Origin: Bacteroidales bacterium | GTDB lineage: Bacteria > Bacteroidota > Bacteroidia > Bacteroidales > VadinHA17 | Direction of reading: 5' to 3' | Assembly (NCBI GenBank): GCA_021738535.1 | Contig: JAIPBU010000001.1 | Location: 1-64,000, forward strand | Length of the DNA: 64,000 bases | In this document: positions 8,234 to 14,513 of the stretch, in pieces | Numbering within the stretch: position 1 is the first letter of the stretch | Layout of the letters: each line of letters starts with the position of its first letter | Notes under the pieces: generated by a model | What the model saw: only the letters and a program-made list of their open reading frames with translations | What the model was told of the DNA's origin: nothing | Database searches by the model: none | Translations under genes and position numbers: made by a program

Positions 8234-8398
8234 ATGAAAGCAAAAACTAAAAGTGAATTAGCACTAGAATATGGAGTCTGCATAAAAACATTCAATAAGT
8301 GGCTGAAGAGACATAACATTCGAAATACAGGAGAGCTTTACACACCAAAAGAACAGAAATCAATATATAAAGCATTGGGGTTTCCCAAAAATTCCTAA
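8234..8398 (+). CDS. 54-residue helix-turn-helix protein
   Basis: ATG at 8234 to TAA at 8396-8398. The residues SELALEYGVCIKTFNKWLKR (7-26) form a textbook helix-turn-helix of the kind found in short Bacteroidota transcription regulators and transposase-type DNA-binding domains. The rest is a short basic tail. It lies 38 bases after the Cys/His mini-protein gene. Its last codons run into the phased TTCC array and the promoter of the peptide cluster lies just after, so it may be the local regulator. That link is inferred from position only. Confidence 0.6.
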   Translation: MKAKTKSELALEYGVCIKTFNKWLKRHNIRNTGELYTPKEQKSIYKALGFPKNS

Positions 8399-8448
8399 AT
8401 TTTCCAAAATTTTCCTTTTTTTTCCAAATAATTCCTTTTTTATGTTCC
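8382..8448. repeat. helically phased TTCC / T-tract array
   Basis: TTCC occurs at 8382, 8392, 8402, 8412, 8422 and 8432, exactly 10 bp apart six times, with a seventh at 8445. Between them are A- and T-runs. Ten-base phasing puts every TTCC on one face of the helix, which suggests either DNA curvature or a row of sites for one protein. The array ends about 20 bases before the -7 box of the peptide cluster. Confidence 0.85.
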
Positions 8449-8468
8449 TGATATTCATTTTCATATAC

Positions 8469-8476
8469 TAATTTTG
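8469..8476 (+). promoter_or_regulatory. -7 promoter box of the secreted-peptide cluster
   Basis: TAATTTTG matches TAnnTTTG exactly; transcription would begin near 8483, about 29 bases before the first peptide gene. There is no TTG -33 box at the right distance; the phased TTCC/T-tract array occupies that place and may substitute for it. Confidence 0.5.
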
Positions 8477-8511
8477 TTCTATAGATGTATTTACCATAAA
8501 ACTCTTATAAA

Positions 8512-8709
8512 ATGGAACAAAAAAAAAAGTTCTTTGCCATATTAATTGGAATATTCATATTATTTCTTGTTAATAATTTAATTGGAAATCCAGCATCTCC
8601 TCTTGGTGCTTGTTGCTATGATGAATTTTCCATATGTGTTAATGATTATGCTGTTGTTTATGATGCATATTGGAATCCAAATGTTGATGTTTGTATTGGG
8701 CCTTTATAA
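8512..8709 (+). CDS. secreted four-cysteine peptide 1
   Basis: A 65-residue precursor. The N-terminus (MEQKKKFFAILIGIFILFLV) is a signal peptide, likely cleaved in the LIGNPAS region, leaving about 35-40 residues. The mature part has the family pattern CC-x6-C-x18-C: ACCYDEFSIC, then a Tyr/Val-rich stretch and a final Cys before IGPL. This is the most divergent member (Tyr-Asp replaces the usual Pro-Glu after CC). It is the first of five tandem paralogues and lies 29 bases after a predicted start of transcription. No known family can be assigned with confidence. Confidence 0.75.
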   Translation: MEQKKKFFAILIGIFILFLVNNLIGNPASPLGACCYDEFSICVNDYAVVYDAYWNPNVDVCIGPL

Positions 8710-8759
8710 GAAGCATCCTTTATAAAAACCTATTTATTTTATAATCTAAAACAAGAAAA

Positions 8760-8954
8760 ATGGAAAGGAAAAGAAAGATATATTTTATAATTATTTTCTT
8801 AACAACAGTTTTTGCCTCGTCTCTGATGAAAATTAATGCTGACATTGAACCAGGTGGTGGAACTTGCTGTTTTGAAGATGGCTCTTTTTGTGTTTACGAA
8901 CCTCATGTAGTTCTAAACCACTATTTCAAAAGTAGTGGTAGGTGTTCCCCTTAA
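8760..8954 (+). CDS. secreted four-cysteine peptide 2
   Basis: A 64-residue precursor with signal peptide (MERKRKIYFIIIFLTTVFAS) and likely cleavage after INA. The mature peptide, about 37 residues, contains GGGTCCFEDGSFCV and a late Cys, giving CC-x6-C-x17-C. It shares GTCC, the acidic pair and an aromatic stretch (NHYF) with its neighbours. It starts 50 bases after peptide 1. A longer gap (about 120 bases) follows before peptide 3 and could hold a second promoter, but I see no exact match. Confidence 0.75.
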   Translation: MERKRKIYFIIIFLTTVFASSLMKINADIEPGGGTCCFEDGSFCVYEPHVVLNHYFKSSGRCSP

Positions 8955-9074
8955 TAAGGAGGAAAACCAAACATATAGAGTCGATATTAAATACTTATAT
9001 TACTTAGTATGATTTTTTATTGTTTACCAGTTTATAAACTTTAATAGCATAATAACACTCAAGAATATATTGAA

Positions 9075-9260
9075 ATGAAAAAATTATTAGTTAGCTGTGC
9101 ATTTACAGTAATTCTATTAATATCAGCATCACAAGTATTTGATGCTAAAGCTGAATATGATAAAGATGTTGGCACATGTTGTCCAGAAACAAATTCAATT
9201 TGTTTTGTTGGCACACATATTTTTATGGGATACTACTATAGTCTGGGACCATGTTGGTAA
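9075..9260 (+). CDS. secreted four-cysteine peptide 3
   Basis: A 61-residue precursor, signal peptide MKKLLVSCAFTVILLISASQ, likely cleaved after AKA. The mature part, about 35 residues, has VGTCCPETNSICFVG and ends GYYYSLGPCW: CC-x6-C-x16-C. The consensus GTCCPE..SIC is clearest here and in peptides 4 and 5. An extra Cys lies inside the signal peptide and would be removed. Confidence 0.78.
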   Translation: MKKLLVSCAFTVILLISASQVFDAKAEYDKDVGTCCPETNSICFVGTHIFMGYYYSLGPCW

Positions 9261-9307
9261 ATTGATCTTTGCGTTTAGATACTAAAAAAAATAATAATCA
9301 TAAGACA

Positions 9308-9511
9308 ATGAAGAAGAACAGTTTCTCAATCAAATTAATTTTATCATTTTTTATCATTTGTATTACCATCCTTTTAGGTTCTACAATTGCAAATGCCACT
9401 AACAATAAATCTGGTACCTGTTGTCCCGAACCAGGTAGTATATGTGTCATCCCTGATCAAGTAACTTTTTTCAATTATTATTGGAAACCTGATGGGTCAT
9501 GTCACTTTTAA
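9308..9511 (+). CDS. secreted four-cysteine peptide 4
   Basis: A 67-residue precursor from the ATG at 9308; an upstream ATG at 9269 would add 13 polar residues before the signal peptide and is unlikely. The signal peptide ends ANA. The mature part, about 36 residues, reads SGTCCPEPGSICVIPDQ, then FFNYYWKPDGSC: CC-x6-C-x18-C. It ends HF, so the final Cys is near the C-terminus as in all members. It begins 47 bases after peptide 3. Confidence 0.78.
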   Translation: MKKNSFSIKLILSFFIICITILLGSTIANATNNKSGTCCPEPGSICVIPDQVTFFNYYWKPDGSCHF

Positions 9512-9532
9512 TATCTTACATAAGCAAACATT

Positions 9533-9715
9533 ATGAAAAAATTAAGGTTTACATATCTTGGATGTGTCCTAGCTATAACTTTTTTATTGGCTAATTATAT
9601 TCAAGCTGACGCACCTGCTCATGGAACTTGTTGTCCCCAGGATGGAGCTATTTGTGTTGTTGGCGAAATTGTAATTTTTGATGCATGGTATAAATGGGTC
9701 GGTCCGTGTAATTAG
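9533..9715 (+). CDS. secreted four-cysteine peptide 5
   Basis: A 60-residue precursor: signal peptide MKKLRFTYLGCVLAITFLLA, cleavage likely in IQADA. The mature part, about 32-34 residues, is GTCCPQDGAICVVGE, then DAWYKWVGPCN: CC-x6-C-x17-C. It starts 21 bases after peptide 4 and is followed, 49 bases later, by the propeller lipoprotein gene, so the peptides and the two lipoproteins probably form one transcript. Confidence 0.78.
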   Translation: MKKLRFTYLGCVLAITFLLANYIQADAPAHGTCCPQDGAICVVGEIVIFDAWYKWVGPCN

Positions 9716-9764
9716 TATTAGCAATATTCAATTAATACCTCATGCATATATCTTTCTTAATTAA

Positions 9765-10799
9765 ATGAAAAACACAGAATTCAGGAATGTTCTATTAACT
9801 GCACTAGTTGTATTATTATCAACAAGTTGTCACACAGAGGGAACATTTCAAATTAAAAATACGGAGATTGATTGTGAGATAATAGACACTTCATTTCTTT
9901 GGCCATCAAGAATGTCAATTTTAGACGATAAATTAATCTATATAGATACAAAAGATAACAACTTTCTCCACATCTATTCGCTATCAAAACGTTCCGAGAT
10001 TTTTGAAGATTTCATTATTGGTGCAGGACCAAATGAATTACTCGGGCCATTTTCTATTGAAAAATCAAAGAATAATAAAAGTTTCTGGATTCATGACATT
10101 GTTAAGAATTGGTTCCAGGAATATAATATTCTAGAAGATAGCATTGAAGTGGGGAAAAGAATTACTTTTAATGGTATTAGAATCATGAGACCAATTTTTC
10201 TAAACGATTCAACCATTATTGGAATAAATTTTTCAGACCCTGAAAAAGGATGGATTAGTAAAATCGATTTAACTGGCAACTATAAGAATAATTTCTCTGA
10301 ATTACCTACTAATAAAGACAAATTACCTCCAAATGTATTTTCTGAATCTTATCAAGGAAAAATTATTTCAAATAGTACAAGGACTATATTTGTATTAGGA
10401 ACAAGATATGCTGACATATTAAAATTCTTTAATAAAAAAGGTCAACTTATTAACCAATACCGAACTTTGTATTCTTTCGACCCAATTATGAAAGTATCAT
10501 CAGTCAACAATAGACCTGTTATGGGCCAAGATGAAAACACAAAAATCGGATTTACAGATATTTGCTCAAATGATGTCAATGTTTTTGCTCTTTATTCAGG
10601 GAAATCAAGAAAAGAAAAGGATCCATCTTATGGTAACAATATCTTGGTTTTTGATTGGTTTGGCAATTTATTAAAAGTTCTAAAATGTAAATATCCTATA
10701 GGTGAAATTGAATGGTCAGATAACGATACTTCATTATATCTCCTTCTTCTAAAGAAAAACCATAAAACTTTAGCCAAGATCCGATTCAATGAGACATAA
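9765..10799 (+). CDS. six-bladed beta-propeller lipoprotein (TolB-like)
   Basis: A 344-residue lipoprotein (lipobox LLSTSC, Cys near residue 22). Blades with regular WPSRMSILDDKLIYIDT, NNFLHIYSLSKRSEIFEDF and GAGPNELLGPFSI text match the TolB-like six-bladed propeller family common in Bacteroides. From memory, such genes often sit next to short secreted NVEALA-type peptides, as here. It is probably anchored in the outer membrane or facing the surface. It overlaps the next gene by 11 bases, so the two are translationally coupled. A binding partner or processing role for the upstream peptides is inferred from linkage only. Confidence 0.75.
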   Translation: MKNTEFRNVLLTALVVLLSTSCHTEGTFQIKNTEIDCEIIDTSFLWPSRMSILDDKLIYIDTKDNNFLHIYSLSKRSEIFEDFIIGAGPNELLGPFSIEKSKNNKSFWIHDIVKNWFQEYNILEDSIEVGKRITFNGIRIMRPIFLNDSTIIGINFSDPEKGWISKIDLTGNYKNNFSELPTNKDKLPPNVFSESYQGKIISNSTRTIFVLGTRYADILKFFNKKGQLINQYRTLYSFDPIMKVSSVNNRPVMGQDENTKIGFTDICSNDVNVFALYSGKSRKEKDPSYGNNILVFDWFGNLLKVLKCKYPIGEIEWSDNDTSLYLLLLKKNHKTLAKIRFNET

Positions 10800-11292
10800 T
10801 TACCTATGCCTGCTCATCTTTATAATCCTTTTTAGTTGTAACAGAACAAAGCAAAGTGATTATAACCCGCCAATAAATTTTACAAGGGCACTAAATGATA
10901 GCTCTATAACTATTGATAAGTTGCTCACTAACCAATTCACAATTATTCATTATATTAATATTGATTGCTCTGTTTGCATATCAGAATTACAAATCATTGA
11001 TTCTCTTATGCAATATTATTATGATATTGGTTGCCTTGGAGGAATAATAGTAAGTGGGCAAAGAGTTGAATTATTTGAATATTATCTAAAACCCATGGAT
11101 GTTCAAACACCTATATTTTGGGACCCTAATTACGATCATTTTAATTTGAATAATTTAACCTATGATAAAAAGAAGCAGACTCTATTGGTTGATAAGAATA
11201 GACATATACTTTTAAGAGGATCAATAATTCCTCGAAAAAGAACAAAATCTTTTTATAAGAAGACCCAACAGATAATCAAAAAAAATCCTTGA
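10789..11292 (+). CDS. thioredoxin-like lipoprotein
   Basis: A 167-residue lipoprotein (lipobox IILFSC). The mature part has a thioredoxin-like fold: FTIIHYINIDCSVCISELQI gives a CxxC site (CSVC) at the start of the first helix, and later TPIFWDPNYDHFNLNNLTYD and QTLLVDKNRHILLRGSI match the family's core strands. It lacks the cis-Pro loop in its usual form, so activity is uncertain. It is the last gene of the peptide island and overlaps the propeller gene. A periplasmic thiol protein beside four-cysteine peptides could make, reshuffle or break their disulfides. Confidence 0.7.
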   Translation: MRHNYLCLLIFIILFSCNRTKQSDYNPPINFTRALNDSSITIDKLLTNQFTIIHYINIDCSVCISELQIIDSLMQYYYDIGCLGGIIVSGQRVELFEYYLKPMDVQTPIFWDPNYDHFNLNNLTYDKKKQTLLVDKNRHILLRGSIIPRKRTKSFYKKTQQIIKKNP

Positions 11293-11391
11293 AGTGAATA
11301 GGTGTAACCGGTAAATAAAAATGTTTCTATTTCGGTAATTTATCATGTTGCTCTTTTTGGGAAACAATAATGAGCTTTCGGCTGACTCTTT

Positions 11392-11419
11392 GCGCTTCGT
11401 CTCTCAGTCGCTTCGTCGC
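11392..11419. repeat. dispersed GACGAAG repeat, inverted copy
   Basis: The minus strand reads GCGACGAAGCGACTGAGAGA followed by CGAAGCGC, close to the copies at 527-550 and 48828-48857. It lies in the gap between the peptide island and the FadL-type gene, where no gene is seen. Confidence 0.5.
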
Positions 11420-11430
11420 TAACTCCCGGA

Positions 11431-12900
11431 TCAGTTTTCCCCAAAAAGGAATTCAATACCGGCAGCAAATACAAAGGTTCTGATATCATAGTACTCGCTC
11501 ACATCAGCGGAAACTGAAGTTAGTTCAGGCGTGTAAGTGTATTCCTTTTCGTCTTTCTTATAAAGGGTATAGGATACTCCAAGGTTAAGGTCTATCAGTT
11601 CAGACAGTCTTATCCCCACACCGCCTCCAATGGTATTTGAGGGAAGGCTGAACCTCATCTCACTCTGGTATTCCTCGTTCACCCCCGGCCGGCTCATATG
11701 CCATCCTGCGCTGATGCGCAAAGCATTCGTAAGCTTATATTCTGCTCCCCATGCCAGTTCCCAGGAATTATTATCTATCATATCAATATCTATTCCCGTA
11801 CTGCCGTCAAAGTCGATCGGCTTATCAAAATAGTAATGTACACCGGCATAATACATAAATTTATTTGATGTTCTCCGGGTAACACCTACAGACAGCATGG
11901 CGGGAATATCCGCAATAATTATGCTGCCGTCTCTAAACATGCCTGCCCCGTTTTTAAAATCATTCACCTCGGTTTCAAGCCTGAGTTTAGTTTTAAATTC
12001 ATACTTAAGGGCCCAGTTTGTATACAATGAAGCTGCATAATTAATGCTGATCACCGGGGCCACCCCAAACCCTTTTTGCAGTACATCCACATCAAGCCTG
12101 CTCCTTTGTTGCAGTATATCAGCTTTATCATAGAGATCTGAAGTGATAGTATCATTTACAGCATCTGCAACTGACCTGACATAATCAACGGGGGATGCAG
12201 TAAAGTCGCCTTCAGCATTAGTGCCGCTCACATGTATTGAACTCACCTCACCAAGATAACGGTTACGGCCACTGACAAGTCGTATACCGGCACCAAGCGA
12301 CCAGTAGTCATTTATCATATATGCCATGTTAAACTGCAAACCTGGGTATAGTGATCTTTGCTTAAAACTTGCATCAATATCATAACCGGTAACATTACTG
12401 TAAAGAGGATCTGATCCTGATACATTTCTTACAGCCTGGTCTATTGTTTCCAGGCTGTTCCTGATATAAGGAAGAAAATCAGCTACTCTCCGCTCATAGG
12501 AAGGCAGTCCGTTTTCATAAACAGCTGAACCCTTTCCGCTAACAAGATTTATTCCCGCTGAGAAGGCAAGGCGGCCCTTTTTATAGACTGTATAAACAGC
12601 GGGGATAACAGGGGTCAGTAGCCTGCCGTTAAACTCATTTGACCCGGTGATAAAATTATCATAATCACTCTCTATCAGCCTTGTTTCTCCCAGCGACATA
12701 TTATTTACTGAGATAAAAAAACCATCACTGAAGTGTACCAGTCCTGCCGGGTTATAATATGCAGCATCAATATTTATTGTTGCATCCCTGCACTGGAAGC
12801 GTGTAAACATAGCGCTCTGCATGGTATTGGTCACAATACCACCTGCATAAACAACGACAGCAGTACAGAGCACCAGCGCTGTTAATAGCAGTTTCTTCAT
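11431..12900 (-). CDS. FadL/OmpP1-type outer-membrane porin
   Basis: A 489-residue protein starting MKKLLLTALVLCTAVVVYAGG. The mature N-terminus has the FadL hallmark (TNTMQSAMFTRFQCRDA ... AAYYNPAGLVHFSDG), which forms the hatch in the barrel lumen. The family brings long-chain fatty acids and other hydrophobic compounds across the outer membrane. It is 77 bases downstream of a close paralogue on the same strand, so probably a tandem duplication and one transcript. The predicted frame extends upstream to 12936, but the ATG at 12900 starts the signal peptide. Confidence 0.82.
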   Translation of the reverse strand: MKKLLLTALVLCTAVVVYAGGIVTNTMQSAMFTRFQCRDATINIDAAYYNPAGLVHFSDGFFISVNNMSLGETRLIESDYDNFITGSNEFNGRLLTPVIPAVYTVYKKGRLAFSAGINLVSGKGSAVYENGLPSYERRVADFLPYIRNSLETIDQAVRNVSGSDPLYSNVTGYDIDASFKQRSLYPGLQFNMAYMINDYWSLGAGIRLVSGRNRYLGEVSSIHVSGTNAEGDFTASPVDYVRSVADAVNDTITSDLYDKADILQQRSRLDVDVLQKGFGVAPVISINYAASLYTNWALKYEFKTKLRLETEVNDFKNGAGMFRDGSIIIADIPAMLSVGVTRRTSNKFMYYAGVHYYFDKPIDFDGSTGIDIDMIDNNSWELAWGAEYKLTNALRISAGWHMSRPGVNEEYQSEMRFSLPSNTIGGGVGIRLSELIDLNLGVSYTLYKKDEKEYTYTPELTSVSADVSEYYDIRTFVFAAGIEFLFGEN

Positions 12901-12977
12901 ATTTTTATGACTAATACACCGGCATTTTAGTTGCATTGCTTAGTATCAGCTTGTGCATGGCCCTGGAGGCTCTGAAA

Positions 12978-14462
12978 TCAGAAATGAAGATCAACACCAA
13001 CCGCAACCACCCACGTTTCAGTATCATAAGTTTCTGTTACAATAAGGCTGCTGGATGTTTCCGGATAGGCAAACGTCTTTTCGCCGTCCTGGTAGACTGT
13101 CATTGACGCACCAAGATTAATATCGAGCATAGATGTTAGTGATAGCTTCAACCCTGTTCCGAAAGTGTGTGTGTCAAGACTGTAACGCAGGTCACTCTGG
13201 TATAAATCGTTCACTCCTGTTTTTGTTCCAAGGTAACCGGCACTCACATTGACAGGACCGAATACATTATATTCCAGTCCAAGTCCGTACTCGATAAAAT
13301 TATTGTCTATCATCTCAATCTGGGTGCCACCGGGGTTCCCATCATAATCATTATTCTTATCAAAATAGTAGTGCACACCTGCCGAGATCAGCAGCTTACT
13401 TCCCGGGCTCAGCGAAGCACCCACAGACAGCATGGCAGGCATATCGGCTACAACCGTATCGCCTGAGCTGTACATACCGCCACCGTCTTTCGCGTCATTA
13501 ACACTTGTTATCAGTTCAAGTTTTGTTTTGTGCTCATATTTTAATGACAGGTTAAGCATTTTTACCGGTGTAATATTTACTCCCAGGATGGGTGTTATGC
13601 CACTGCCTTCCTGTACTACATCCACCTCTATATCTGTTGCCTGGTCTATCATGGCTGCAGCAGCATTCAGGCTACCGTCGGCACCCAGTGCAACGGCGTA
13701 CGAATGGGATGCCACAAGCCTTAAGTAATCACCCGGTGTGCCGTTATACGGTGAAGTCAGTCCTATCGAAGGATTCGGTTCTGCATTTATCATCACATTT
13801 GATACTGACCCTGTATAGGTGTTCTTTGCCATAACATACCTGGCACCTGCAGCCACTGATATCATTTTATTGATTTCATACGAGAGGTTAAGCTGTGTGC
13901 CATAATACACCGAACTGCCTGTAAATTGAATATCAGCACCATAGGAAGTTATATTACTGAACTGGGGATCAGTTCCAAAAATAGCCTGTGCTCCCTGGTC
14001 AAGTGGTTGCAGTTGACCCACCATAGAGGGCACAATAGATGCTATTGGCATCTCAAAAGAAGGCAGGCCTCCGAGGTATTCAGCTCCGCCTCCTCCTCCA
14101 ACAGGATTAAAACCGGCAGATACCACAAATTTACCAAGCTTAAATGCAGCATAGACTGACGGGAATACGGGCGCAGATACCTTACCTGTATATTCAACAG
14201 GTTTGGTACCGGAAAGGAAGTTATAATCGCTGGTAATGGTTTTTGTCTGACTGATAGTCTGGTTGCTCAATGAAATATGCAGGCCATTGCCCAGTTTGGT
14301 AAGACCTGCAGGGTTATAGTATACCGCGTCAACACCTGTTGTAGCGTCACGGCACATCATGCGTGTATAGGAAGCACTCTGGTTGGTATTGGTGACCAGT
14401 CCACCTGCCATCATTAATGTTGTAAGGCTGATGGCTGACATTGATAAAAGGATTTTTTTCAT
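12978..14462 (-). CDS. FadL/OmpP1-type outer-membrane porin (paralogue)
   Basis: A 494-residue porin beginning MKKILLSMSAISLTTLMMAGG. It shares the family block TNTNQSASYTRMMCRDA and VYYNPAGLTKLGNG and many barrel segments (PAMLSVGASLSPGSKLLISA, GVHYYFDKNN) with the downstream gene, to which it is the obvious paralogue. It ends in VDLHF, a typical barrel C-terminal Phe. Two adjacent copies may differ in substrate. No regulator is seen nearby. Confidence 0.83.
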   Translation of the reverse strand: MKKILLSMSAISLTTLMMAGGLVTNTNQSASYTRMMCRDATTGVDAVYYNPAGLTKLGNGLHISLSNQTISQTKTITSDYNFLSGTKPVEYTGKVSAPVFPSVYAAFKLGKFVVSAGFNPVGGGGGAEYLGGLPSFEMPIASIVPSMVGQLQPLDQGAQAIFGTDPQFSNITSYGADIQFTGSSVYYGTQLNLSYEINKMISVAAGARYVMAKNTYTGSVSNVMINAEPNPSIGLTSPYNGTPGDYLRLVASHSYAVALGADGSLNAAAAMIDQATDIEVDVVQEGSGITPILGVNITPVKMLNLSLKYEHKTKLELITSVNDAKDGGGMYSSGDTVVADMPAMLSVGASLSPGSKLLISAGVHYYFDKNNDYDGNPGGTQIEMIDNNFIEYGLGLEYNVFGPVNVSAGYLGTKTGVNDLYQSDLRYSLDTHTFGTGLKLSLTSMLDINLGASMTVYQDGEKTFAYPETSSSLIVTETYDTETWVVAVGVDLHF

Positions 14463-14513
14463 TTCCCGGAAATTTAAGTTAGGATATACGGTACCAAGAT
14501 AATTAAATAATAA

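Noticed and set aside
11353-11449. Inverted repeat as terminator of the FadL-type gene
   Set aside because: Arms are about 75 bases apart, imperfect, and no T-run follows; more like a partial copy of the gene end.
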